Below are positions 27,609 through 35,306 of a stretch of 64,000 nucleotides of DNA, piece after piece. The position numbers and the translations under genes are program-made. The stretch covers positions 1 to 64,000 of the forward strand of contig NZ_ASHR01000032.1 of the NCBI RefSeq assembly GCF_000400485.1, read 5' to 3'. Within the stretch, counting starts at the first letter, position 1. Each line of letters opens with the position of its first letter. Below the pieces are notes generated by a model. The model was not told the DNA's origin. It did not search any database and saw only the letters and a program-made list of their open reading frames with translations. The stretch comes from Agrococcus pavilionensis RW1. GTDB taxonomy: Bacteria > Actinomycetota > Actinomycetes > Actinomycetales > Microbacteriaceae.

Positions 27609-29455
27609 TTCGCGTCCTTCTTCGACTCGCCGCTCGAGAGCGCGGCGATGAACGCCTCTTGGGGCACCTCGACGCGGCCGACCATCTTCATGCGCTTCTT
27701 GCCCTCCTTCTGCTTCTCGAGCAGCTTGCGCTTGCGGGAGATGTCGCCGCCGTAGCACTTCGCGAGGACGTCCTTGCGGATCGCGCGGATCGTCTCGCGC
27801 GCGATGATGCGCGCCCCGACGGCGGCCTGGATCGGCACCTCGAACTGCTGCCTCGGGATGAGGTCCTTGAGCTTGCCCGCCATGAGCACCCCGTAGGCGT
27901 AGGCCTTGTCGCGGTGCACGATCGCGCTGAACGCATCCACCTGCTCGCCCTGGAGCAGGATGTCGACCTTGACGAGGTCGCCCTCCTCCTCGCCGTCGAG
28001 CTCGTAGTCGAGCGAGGCGTAGCCCTGCGTCTTCGACTTGAGCTGGTCGAAGAAGTCGAAGACGATCTCGCCGAGCGGCAGCCGGTAGCGCAGCTCGACG
28101 CGGTCCTCCGACAGGTACTCCATGCCGCCGAGCGTGCCGCGGCGCGACTGGCACAGCTCCATGATCGCGCCGACGTAGTCCTTGGGCGCGAGGATCGTCG
28201 CGCGCACCATCGGCTCGACGATCGAGTGGATCTTGCCCTCGGGGAACTCGCTCGGGTTCGTCACCGTGTGCACGACGCGGTCCTCGGTCTGCACTTCGTA
28301 GACGACGCTCGGGGCGGTCGCGATGAGGTCGAGGTTGAACTCGCGCTCGAGCCGCTCGGTGATGATCTCGAGGTGCAGGAGGCCGAGGAAGCCGCAGCGG
28401 AAGCCGAAGCCGAGCGCGACCGAGGTCTCCGGCTCGTAGACGAGCGCCGCATCCGACAGCTTGAGCTTGTCGAGCGCCTCGCGCAGCACCGGGTAGTCGC
28501 TGCCGTCGATCGGGTAGAGGCCCGAGAAGACCATGGGCTTGGGGTCGGCGTAGCCCTTGAGCGGCTCGGTCGCGGGTGCGCGGTAGGTCGTGACGGTGTC
28601 GCCGACCTTCGACTGGCGCACGTCCTTCACGCCCGTGATGAGGTAGCCGACCTCGCCCGCGGCGAGCCCCTTCGCGGGCACTGGCTCGGGGCTCGAGACG
28701 CCGATCTCGAGCAGCTCGTGGCGCGCGCCGGTCGACATCATCTGGATCTGCTCGCGCGGCTCGAGCCGGCCGTCGACCATGCGGACGTAGGTGACGACGC
28801 CGCGGTAGCTGTCGTAGACCGAGTCGAAGATCATCGCGCGGGCGGGGCCGTCGACGTCGCCCTGCGGCGCGGGGATCGTGCGCACGACGCGGTCGAGCAG
28901 TGCGTCGACGCCGACGCCCGTCTTGCCGCTCACGCGCAGCACGTCGTCGGGGTCGCCGCCGATGAGGCCGGCGATCTCGGCCGCGAACTTGTCGGGATCG
29001 GCGGCCGGCAGGTCGATCTTGTTGAGCACCGGGATGATCTCGAGGTCGTTGTCCATCGCGAGGTAGAGGTTCGCGAGCGTCTGCGCCTCGATGCCCTGGG
29101 CGGCGTCGACGAGCAGGATCGCGCCCTCGCACGCGGCGAGCGACCGGCTCACCTCGTAGGTGAAGTCGACGTGGCCGGGGGTGTCGATCATGTTGAGCGC
29201 GAAGGTCTGCCCGTCGACCTCCCACGGCATCCGCACGGCCTGCGACTTGATCGTGATGCCGCGCTCGCGCTCGATGTCCATGCGGTCGAGGTACTGCGCG
29301 CGCATCGAGCGGTCGTCGACGACGCCCGTGAGCTGCAGCATCCGGTCGGCGAGGGTCGACTTGCCGTGGTCGATGTGCGCGATGATGCAGAAGTTGCGGA
29401 TGCTCGCGGGATCGGTCGAGGCAGGCTCGAGTGCCTTGGTCGCTCTGGGGCTCAC
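27605..29455 (-). CDS. lepA: elongation factor 4 (LepA)
   Basis: A 616-residue translational GTPase. G1 [10 protein letters not shown]2 ERERGITI, G3 DTPGHVDF and G4 NKIDLP are intact, and the C-terminal LepA-specific domain ends the protein ([24 protein letters not shown]). GTG 29455 is selected because GAAGGA sits at ideal distance and the sequence before it is not protein-like. It diverges from rpsT across about 220 bases. Confidence 0.97.
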   Translation of the reverse strand: MSPRATKALEPASTDPASIRNFCIIAHIDHGKSTLADRMLQLTGVVDDRSMRAQYLDRMDIERERGITIKSQAVRMPWEVDGQTFALNMIDTPGHVDFTYEVSRSLAACEGAILLVDAAQGIEAQTLANLYLAMDNDLEIIPVLNKIDLPAADPDKFAAEIAGLIGGDPDDVLRVSGKTGVGVDALLDRVVRTIPAPQGDVDGPARAMIFDSVYDSYRGVVTYVRMVDGRLEPREQIQMMSTGARHELLEIGVSSPEPVPAKGLAAGEVGYLITGVKDVRQSKVGDTVTTYRAPATEPLKGYADPKPMVFSGLYPIDGSDYPVLREALDKLKLSDAALVYEPETSVALGFGFRCGFLGLLHLEIITERLEREFNLDLIATAPSVVYEVQTEDRVVHTVTNPSEFPEGKIHSIVEPMVRATILAPKDYVGAIMELCQSRRGTLGGMEYLSEDRVELRYRLPLGEIVFDFFDQLKSKTQGYASLDYELDGEEEGDLVKVDILLQGEQVDAFSAIVHRDKAYAYGVLMAGKLKDLIPRQQFEVPIQAAVGARIIARETIRAIRKDVLAKCYGGDISRKRKLLEKQKEGKKRMKMVGRVEVPQEAFIAALSSGESKKDAK

Positions 29456-29492
29456 GGGTCCTTCTCGATGGGGGTCTCGATGGAGTGGTGCG

Positions 29493-29505
29493 GAATGGTC
29501 CATTC
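29493..29505. promoter_or_regulatory. GAATGG-T-CCATTC palindrome upstream of lepA
   Basis: A perfect 13-base palindrome in the lepA-rpsT intergenic region, about 40 bases upstream of the lepA start. It looks like a dimeric operator, but no cognate regulator is adjacent. Confidence 0.35.
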
Positions 29506-29531
29506 TCCCACAGCGGATGCGTCGGGCCGCG

Positions 29532-29561
29532 TTGCGACCGCGGGCCGCGCGCTGGTAGAGT
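29532..29561 (+). promoter_or_regulatory. rpsT promoter
   Basis: TTGCGA and TAGAGT are separated by 18 bases, a good vegetative promoter. The implied leader to rpsT is over 100 bases and contains CGCCC/GGGCG-type pairing, leaving room for S20 autoregulation. Confidence 0.6.
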
Positions 29562-29674
29562 CGTTCGTTGGCTTCCCCTTCTTCTGCGCGCCCGTCGCGC
29601 GAGGGCGGGTCGCGGCGGGGCTCATCGGAGCGCAAGCCGCCGCCAACCATCTTCCGAGCAGAACAGGACCCCAC

Positions 29675-29935
29675 GTGGCGAACATCAAGTCGCAGATCAA
29701 GCGCATCCTCACCAACCAGAAGGCGACCGACCGCAACCGCGCCGTCAAGAGCGAGGTCAAGACCGCTGTGCGCGAGGCGCGCAAGGCGATCGCCGCGGGC
29801 GACAAGGCCGTGGCGCAGGAGAAGGTCGCCATCGCGGCGCGCAAGCTCGACAAGGCTGCCTCGAAGGGCGTCATCCACAAGAACCAGGCCGCGAACCGCA
29901 AGTCGTCGATCGCGAAGCAGGCCGCTGCGCTCTGA
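29675..29935 (+). CDS. rpsT: 30S ribosomal protein S20
   Basis: An 86-residue, Lys/Arg/Ala-rich helical protein starting [14 protein letters not shown] after a GTG start, with [11 protein letters not shown] in the middle and the usual [14 protein letters not shown] ending. It binds 16S rRNA. An AGGA site precedes the GTG. A very strong hairpin follows the stop. Confidence 0.97.
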   Translation: MANIKSQIKRILTNQKATDRNRAVKSEVKTAVREARKAIAAGDKAVAQEKVAIAARKLDKAASKGVIHKNQAANRKSSIAKQAAAL

Positions 29936-29951
29936 TCCGAGCCGCACACCT

Positions 29952-29985
29952 CGAAGGCGGGGGCCCCGACGGGCCCCCGCCTTCG
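29952..29985 (+). terminator. rpsT terminator
   Basis: A perfect 15-bp stem (CGAAGGCGGGGGCCC with its complement) and a CGAC loop start 16 bases after the rpsT stop. Confidence 0.9.
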
Positions 29986-30008
29986 TCGTCCTGCCGGGCG
30001 GCCACTCC

Positions 30009-30128
30009 GCGCCCGAGTGGTCACCCGCGCGCCTGAGTGGTCACTTCTGCGCCTGAGTGGTCACTTCCGCGCCTGAGCGGTCACTTCCGCGTTTGCGCGG
30101 TCACTTGCGCGCCCGAGTGGCGCCCGCC
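30009..30128. repeat. six tandem 20-bp repeats
   Basis: Units start at 30009, 30029, 30049, 30069, 30089 and 30109 and follow GCGCCTGAGTGGTCACTTCC. The central AGTGGTCACT is palindromic. Units 2-4 are nearly identical and the outer ones are diverged. The array lies between the convergent 3' ends of rpsT and the cyclase gene. Confidence 0.9.
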
Positions 30129-30172
30129 AGCCACCTGCGGAACGCGCCACTCACCTACGCAAGGGGCTCAAG

Positions 30173-30844
30173 TCAGTCGAGGAAGGCGACCGCGCGGACC
30201 GGGGCGCCGTCGCCGGCGAGTCGCAGCGGGAAGAACCCGACCCGCACCGTCGCCGGCAGCGCCTCGAGGCCCCGCACGTTCTCGACGATGAGGCCATCGG
30301 CGCCGAGCACGACCTCGTGGACCGGGAACGACGCATCCGTCGACCCCGTCGGGTCGGGGCTCAGGGTGTCGACCGCGAGCACCCGCATGCCGCGGCGCAC
30401 GAGCTCGCGCGCGGCATCCGCGCCGAGGGCGGGGTGGCGCAGCGCGCGCTCGGAGCCGAAGTGCGCGGCCCAACCGGTGTCGACGAGCACGATCGGCGGC
30501 ACTCGCTCCGGCAGCGGGCCCGCTGCCTCGAGCTCGCGCCAGCCGTACACGTCGCCGTCGGCGAGCCCCGCGACGCGCACGACGAGCGCCGCCCCCACGA
30601 GCTCGTCGAGCGCGACGTCGGCCATCGTGCGGCCGCCCTCGATCGAGTGGGAGGGCGCGTCGACGTGGGTGCCGGTGTGCGAGCCCATCCGGATGCTCGC
30701 GACGTCGACGCCGTCGGCCGCGACCGTGAGCGCGGGCTCGATGCGCACCGCCGGGTCGCCGGGGTAGACCTGCATCCCGTCGACGACGGGATGGCTCAGG
30801 TCGACGAGCGTGCCGCGACCCTCCCCCGTGGTCTCAGCGCGCAT
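30173..30844 (-). CDS. cyclase-family (kynurenine formamidase-like) hydrolase
   Basis: A 223-residue metal-dependent hydrolase of the cyclase/KynB superfamily: DLSHPVVDGMQVYPGDP near the N-terminus and the metal motif GSHTGTHVDAPSH (about 53-65). Members open amide or ring bonds (formylkynurenine, isatin, hydantoin-like compounds). ATG 30844 overlaps the permease stop by 11 bases. Adjacent transporter and ureohydrolase genes suggest it acts on an imported N-containing compound; the substrate is not known. Confidence 0.88.
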   Translation of the reverse strand: MRAETTGEGRGTLVDLSHPVVDGMQVYPGDPAVRIEPALTVAADGVDVASIRMGSHTGTHVDAPSHSIEGGRTMADVALDELVGAALVVRVAGLADGDVYGWRELEAAGPLPERVPPIVLVDTGWAAHFGSERALRHPALGADAARELVRRGMRVLAVDTLSPDPTGSTDASFPVHEVVLGADGLIVENVRGLEALPATVRVGFFPLRLAGDGAPVRAVAFLD

Positions 30845-32210
30845 CCGCCGTCTCGGCCAGGTGCGGCGCGGGCTCCGGGGCTCCCTTCGCACGGCCGGGC
30901 AGCGAGAGCGCGAGGTAGAGCACGAACGTGACGACGAAGCTCGGCACCGTCGCGCCGAACGGCAGCGGCCACACGTACGCCCACGCATAGGCGAGCGCGG
31001 CGCCGACGAGCCACGAGCCGACCGCGATCCAGTTGACGCCGCCCGTGTACCAGTAGCGGCCGCCGCGCGCCTCGAGGATGTCGGCGGTGTAGCTGCGGCG
31101 CTTGAGCAGGTAGTAGTCGACGATCATGATCGCGAACACCGGTGCGAACAGCGCGCTGATCGTGACGAGGAACGTCGTGAACTGGTCGAGCAGGCCGAAG
31201 AAGGTCGCGCCGATGATCGAGATGACGCCGAGGATGAGCGCGCTCGCGAGGAACGGCACGCGCTTGCCCGGCAGCGCGTTCACGACCGTCGTGACCATGC
31301 CGTAGACGACCATCGTGTTGGTGGCCATGACCGAGAGGAAGATCGCGACGGCGAAGAGCGCGCCGAAGGGCTCGATGATCGCCGTCGGGTCGAACGCGAC
31401 GGCCTCGCCGCCGCTCAGCACGACGTAGCCGATCGCGGTCGCGCCGACGGTCATCGCGGTGACGGTCGAGAGCGTGTAGCCGACGCCCGAGCCGATCGCG
31501 CCGCCCTTCGTCGTGCGGGCGAAGCGGTTGAAGTCGGCCGACAGGACGGTCCACGAGATCGCGGTCGCGAGCACGACGTCGAACATCAGGCCGGGCGTGT
31601 AGAACGGCTCGGCGCTCGCGGGGATCTCGGCGAACTCGGCGGGCGTGAAGGTCGTGAACGCGGTGATGAAGACGTAGGCCGAGATCGCGAGGATGACGGC
31701 GGCGAACCACGGCTCGATGCGCGCGACGCCGGCGTGGCCGAAGATCGCCAGGATGACCACGATCGTCTGGCACAGCACGGCGAAGATCACCGGGCTCGAG
31801 AAGCCCGTGAGCGCCTCGACGATGTAGTCGAGCGAGATGCCGGCGAGCATCGCCTGCACCCAGCTCCAGCCCATGAGGATCACGAGGTTCGCCGCGGCCG
31901 GCAGCAGGCTGCCGCGCGTGCCGAAGGGACCGCGCGTGAGCGCCATCGTGGGCAGCCCGGTGCGCGTGCCGATCGCGCCGATGAGCACGAGCACGCACGC
32001 GCCGAGCAGCGTGCCGCCGACGATGAGGCCGAGCACGAGGCCGTAGGGCACGTCGGGCACGAAGAGCGTGCCGGTGAGCAGCGTGGTCACGACGAGGTTC
32101 GCCGCGAGCCAGATCATGAGCATGCGGCCGGACGAGTAGGTGCCGCGGACGGGGCCGGCGTCGTCGGCGCTCGCCTCCAGTCGGCGTTCGAGGCGGGAGT
32201 AGAGCGACAT
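30834..32210 (-). CDS. NCS1-family permease (cytosine/purine/hydantoin type)
   Basis: A 458-residue transporter with about 12 membrane helices, typical of the NCS1 family that imports nucleobases, allantoin or hydantoins with H+ or Na+. Family-like segments are GTRTGLPTMALTRGPFGTRGSLLPA, ILMGWSWVQAML and SADFNRFAR. ATG 32210 follows AAGGAG. It lies in the ureohydrolase cluster, so it probably imports that pathway's substrate. Confidence 0.9.
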   Translation of the reverse strand: MSLYSRLERRLEASADDAGPVRGTYSSGRMLMIWLAANLVVTTLLTGTLFVPDVPYGLVLGLIVGGTLLGACVLVLIGAIGTRTGLPTMALTRGPFGTRGSLLPAAANLVILMGWSWVQAMLAGISLDYIVEALTGFSSPVIFAVLCQTIVVILAIFGHAGVARIEPWFAAVILAISAYVFITAFTTFTPAEFAEIPASAEPFYTPGLMFDVVLATAISWTVLSADFNRFARTTKGGAIGSGVGYTLSTVTAMTVGATAIGYVVLSGGEAVAFDPTAIIEPFGALFAVAIFLSVMATNTMVVYGMVTTVVNALPGKRVPFLASALILGVISIIGATFFGLLDQFTTFLVTISALFAPVFAIMIVDYYLLKRRSYTADILEARGGRYWYTGGVNWIAVGSWLVGAALAYAWAYVWPLPFGATVPSFVVTFVLYLALSLPGRAKGAPEPAPHLAETADAR

Positions 32211-32251
32211 CGGTCTCCTTCGACGGGTGGGGCTGGGGACGGGACTGGGGT

Positions 32252-32659
32252 TCAGGCGAGCGGCGAGAGGTGCTCGTGCACGGCGACCAGGCGGTCGCCG
32301 TCGACGGCGAAGACGATCGACTCGCGCTCGCGGTACGACTCGCGACCCTCGCCGGTCTCGACCGTCGTGTCGACGGTGTGGCTGAAGACGGCGCCGCCGG
32401 GCAGCGGCTGCACGAGCCGCTCGCTCGACGCGCACGAGACGACGCGCCAGCCGCTCTCGACCCACGTGCTCCACAGCCGCTCGTACGCCGCGCGGCTGTC
32501 GAGCCGGCTCGGCTCGGTGTGGAAGACGAAGGATGCGTCGTCAGCGAAGAGCGCGAAGTAGCGCTCGCCGTCGGTGGCGGCGAAGGCGTCGACGATCGAG
32601 GCCGCCGCGGCCTCGACCTCGGCGGCGTCAGGCGTTGGCACTGCCGTCACCGGAGGCAT
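32252..32659 (-). CDS. NTF2/SnoaL-like protein
   Basis: A 135-residue cone-shaped-fold protein (DUF4440/SnoaL type): [12 protein letters not shown], a central Trp-rich stretch ([13 protein letters not shown]) and a C-terminal VAVHEHLSP. Members are small enzymes or ligand binders. ATG 32659 overlaps the ureohydrolase stop by 32 bases; in-frame GTGs at 32650 and 32641 are alternative starts. Its role in the cluster is unknown. Confidence 0.75.
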   Translation of the reverse strand: MPPVTAVPTPDAAEVEAAAASIVDAFAATDGERYFALFADDASFVFHTEPSRLDSRAAYERLWSTWVESGWRVVSCASSERLVQPLPGGAVFSHTVDTTVETGEGRESYRERESIVFAVDGDRLVAVHEHLSPLA

Positions 32660-33620
32660 CCGCCGCCGGCGCCATCGCGCTCAGCAGCTCGTAGACGACG
32701 TGGCTCGCGGCGATCGCGGTGAGCTGGGCGTGGTCGTAGGCCGGGGCGACCTCGACGACGTCGGCACCGACGATCTGCAGGTCGGAGAGCGCGCGCAGCA
32801 TGCGCAGCAGCTCGCGGCTCGTGAGGCCCCCCGCCTCGGGCGTGCCCGTGCCGGGCGCGTGCGACGGGTCGAGCACGTCGATGTCGATCGAGATGTAGAG
32901 CGGGGCGTCGCCGATGCGGGCGCGCATGCGCTCGATCGCGGCGGCGACGCCGTGCTCCTCGACGAACTCGCTCGTCACGACCGCGAAGCCGAGCCGCTCA
33001 TCGTCGACGAGGTCCTGCTTGTCGTAGAGCGGGCCGCGGGTGCCGACGTGCATGCTCGCGGTGAGGTCGATGAGGCCCTCCTCCGACGCGCGGCGGAACG
33101 GCGTGCCGTGCGTGATGGGGGCGCCGAAGTAGGTGTCCCACGTGTCGAGGTGCGCGTCGAAGTGCAGCACCGCGACCGGCCCGTGCTTCGCGGCGATGTC
33201 GCGCAGCAGCGGCAGCGCGATCGTGTGGTCGCCGCCGATCACGACGATGCGGTCGGCGCTGTCGTGCAGGGCGCGCGAGCCCGCCTCGATGTCGGCAACC
33301 GCGGCCTCGAGGTCGAAGGGGTTCGCGACGATGTCGCCGGCGTCGGCGACCTGCTGCGCCCCGAACGGGAAGACGTCCTGCGCCGGGTTGTAGGGGCGCA
33401 GCAGCCGCGACGCCTCGCGCACGTGCGAGGGGCCGAAGCGCGCGCCCGGGCGGTAGCTCACGCCGCTGTCGAAGGGCACGCCCGCGACGGCGATGTCCGC
33501 GCGCCCGACCTCGTCGAGCCGCGGCAGCCGGGCGAAGGTGGCGATGCCGGCGAAGCGCGGCACCGCGCTCGCGTCGATCGGTCCGCGCGGCGCAGAGGGA
33601 CGATTCTCGGTGGGTTGCAT
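32628..33620 (-). CDS. speB: agmatinase-family ureohydrolase
   Basis: A 330-residue member of the arginase/agmatinase superfamily, which cleaves guanidino compounds to urea. All metal motifs are present: [21 protein letters not shown], and [22 protein letters not shown], plus [12 protein letters not shown] 33620 is favoured by the promoter layout, although the frame is open to 33650. Agmatine, guanidinobutyrate and free guanidine are all possible substrates; sequence alone does not decide. First gene of a cluster divergent from an XRE-cupin regulator. Confidence 0.88.
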   Translation of the reverse strand: MQPTENRPSAPRGPIDASAVPRFAGIATFARLPRLDEVGRADIAVAGVPFDSGVSYRPGARFGPSHVREASRLLRPYNPAQDVFPFGAQQVADAGDIVANPFDLEAAVADIEAGSRALHDSADRIVVIGGDHTIALPLLRDIAAKHGPVAVLHFDAHLDTWDTYFGAPITHGTPFRRASEEGLIDLTASMHVGTRGPLYDKQDLVDDERLGFAVVTSEFVEEHGVAAAIERMRARIGDAPLYISIDIDVLDPSHAPGTGTPEAGGLTSRELLRMLRALSDLQIVGADVVEVAPAYDHAQLTAIAASHVVYELLSAMAPAADASGDGSANA

Positions 33621-33651
33621 ATTGGACAACTTTCGATACGCTTCGTGCAAC
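33614..33651. promoter_or_regulatory. AT-richer divergent operator region, ureohydrolase and regulator
   Basis: Arms GTTGCA (33614-33619) and TGCAAC (33646-33651) form an outer inverted repeat, with another CAAC at 33627-33630. On the minus strand AGTTGcacgAA and AGTTGtccAAt are near direct repeats. The stretch is visibly less GC-rich than its surroundings. It overlaps the speB start and lies 72 bases upstream of the regulator gene, the expected site for that regulator. Confidence 0.5.
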
Positions 33652-33722
33652 TAGTGTCGTCACCGTACGCCCGTCCCGAGGCGTCCGTCAAGGCGAGCGA
33701 GCGACCAAGAGCGAGGACCGAG

Positions 33723-34307
33723 ATGCGCCCCATCCACCCCGACGCCGACGAGAGCTCGATCGCCCTCGGCGCGAAGCTGCGGTCGGCGCGCACCGCGCAG
33801 GGCATGTCGCTCAGCCAGGTCGCCGCGACCTCTGGGCTGTCGAAGGGCTTCCTCAGCCGGCTCGAGCGCGACGAGACCTCGCCGAGCGTCGCGACGCTCG
33901 TGCAGCTGTGCCAGGTGCTCTCGCTCCCGGTCGGCGCGCTCTTCGAGGAGCCCGACGTGCAGCTCGTGCAGTGGGCCGATGCGCCGCGCATCAACCTCGG
34001 GGGCGTCGGCGCCGATGAGCGCATGCTCTCGCCGCGCGGGCAGGAGCAGCTGCAGGTGCTGCGCTCGGAGCTCGAGCCCGGAGCGCACGGCGGCTCGGAG
34101 CTCTACACGATCAGCTGCGAGGTCGAGGTGCTGCACGTCGTCGCGGGCGCGGTCGAGGTGCGCTTCGCCGACCGCACCGTGCTCGTCGGCGCGGGCGATG
34201 CGCTGACGCTGCCGGGCCGCGAGCCGCACACGTGGCGCGTCGCGGGCGACGAGCGGGCGGTTGCGATCTGGGTGCTCGCTCCTGCGCCGTGGAGCGGTTC
34301 GGCGTAG
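33723..34307 (+). CDS. XRE-family regulator with cupin sensor domain
   Basis: A 194-residue regulator: N-terminal HTH_3 (GAKLRSARTAQGMSLSQVAATSGLSKGFLSRLERDETSPSV region, about 15-55), then a C-terminal cupin barrel (LEPGAHGGSELYTI…, VVAGAVEVRFADRTVLVGAGDALTLPGREPHTWR). Proteins of this layout sense small ligands such as polyamines and control catabolic operons. Divergent orientation from the ureohydrolase cluster supports it as that cluster's regulator. Confidence 0.9.
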   Translation: MRPIHPDADESSIALGAKLRSARTAQGMSLSQVAATSGLSKGFLSRLERDETSPSVATLVQLCQVLSLPVGALFEEPDVQLVQWADAPRINLGGVGADERMLSPRGQEQLQVLRSELEPGAHGGSELYTISCEVEVLHVVAGAVEVRFADRTVLVGAGDALTLPGREPHTWRVAGDERAVAIWVLAPAPWSGSA

Positions 34308-34310
34308 CCG

Positions 34311-35294
34311 TCAGGAGCGCGCGGCGAGCTGCCGCACGAGCCGCTCGACGGCGTAGTGCGGATCGCGCTCGGCGCCCTTGACCGCGTGGTCGGCGTGGGC
34401 GATCGCCTCGATCGCCTCGCACAGCGTCGCGTCGGTGTAGCCGCGGAGGTCCTTGCGGGCGTTCCGCACCTGCCAGTCCTGCATCCCGAGCTGGCGCGCG
34501 GCCTGCGAGTCGCCGCCGCCCGCGCCAGAGACCTTGGCGAGCTGCCGGAAGCGCATCGCGAACGCCGCGACGATCGGCACGGGATCGGCGCCGGTCGCGA
34601 TCGCGTGCCGCAGCGTCACGAGCGCGGTCGCGACGTCGCCGGCGATCACGGCGTCGACGACGGCGAAGGCGGTCGTCTCGACGCGGCCCGAGTAGTAGGT
34701 GCGCACGACCTGCTCGGTCACCTCGCCCTGCGTGTCGAGCGCGACCTGGCGCACCGCGTTCGCGAGCTCCGCGATGTCGGAGTGGAACGCATCCACGAGT
34801 GCCGCGATCGCACCGGGCGTCGCCTCGCGCTCGAGCAGCCGCAGCTCGCCGCGCACGAACGGGACGAGCTCGTCGCGCTTGAGCGGCTGGCACACGACCT
34901 CGATCGCGCCGGGCGTCTTGCGGATCGCGTCGAGCATCTTCTTGCCGCGCACCGTCGAGCCGTCGTGGCGGATGACGAGGGTCGTGCCGTCGACGGGCGA
35001 CGCGAGGTAGCGGAGCACGTCGGCGATGAGCGCGTCGGTCGCCTTCACGCCGTTCTCGACCCGCACGAGCCGCGGCTCGTCGAAGAGCGAGGGGCTCGCG
35101 ATGAGCTCGAGCGCGCCGTCGACGTACTGACCGGCGTCGACGTCGTGGATCTCGAGCTCGGGATCCTCCATGAGCAGGAGCGCGCGCAGGCGCTGCATCG
35201 CTCGGTCGGCGAGGAACGACTCCTTGCCGAACACGAGCACGACGGGCGCAGGAGACACCTGCTCCCAGCCGATCTTGGGGATGCTCGCTGCCAC
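34311..35294 (-). CDS. holA: DNA polymerase III delta subunit
   Basis: A 327-residue clamp-loader subunit that opens the beta clamp. N-terminal VLVFGKESFLADRAMQRL, middle TTLVIRHDGSTVRGKKMLDAIRK and C-terminal QVRNARKDLRGY are typical of actinobacterial HolA. GTG 35294 has no ribosome site but lies six bases after TAGGCT (35301-35306), so a leaderless transcript is likely. Downstream of comEC, as in many bacteria. Confidence 0.93.
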   Translation of the reverse strand: MAASIPKIGWEQVSPAPVVLVFGKESFLADRAMQRLRALLLMEDPELEIHDVDAGQYVDGALELIASPSLFDEPRLVRVENGVKATDALIADVLRYLASPVDGTTLVIRHDGSTVRGKKMLDAIRKTPGAIEVVCQPLKRDELVPFVRGELRLLEREATPGAIAALVDAFHSDIAELANAVRQVALDTQGEVTEQVVRTYYSGRVETTAFAVVDAVIAGDVATALVTLRHAIATGADPVPIVAAFAMRFRQLAKVSGAGGGDSQAARQLGMQDWQVRNARKDLRGYTDATLCEAIEAIAHADHAVKGAERDPHYAVERLVRQLAARS

Positions 35295-35300
35295 GCTCCC

Positions 35301-35306
35301 AGCCTA
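35301..35306 (-). promoter_or_regulatory. -10 box of a leaderless holA promoter, shared with the comEC stop
   Basis: TAGGCT begins with the TAG stop codon of comEC and is followed by six bases and the GTG of holA. Confidence 0.5.

Noticed and set aside
30009-30128. Possible CRISPR array or origin iterons
   Set aside because: The 20-bp units abut without spacers. No cas genes, dnaA or rep gene is near.
32628-33620. Arginase
   Set aside because: Metal motifs are shared, but the GTGTPEAGG ending and THGTPFRRA are closer to agmatinase/guanidinobutyrase members. I kept the broader family call.
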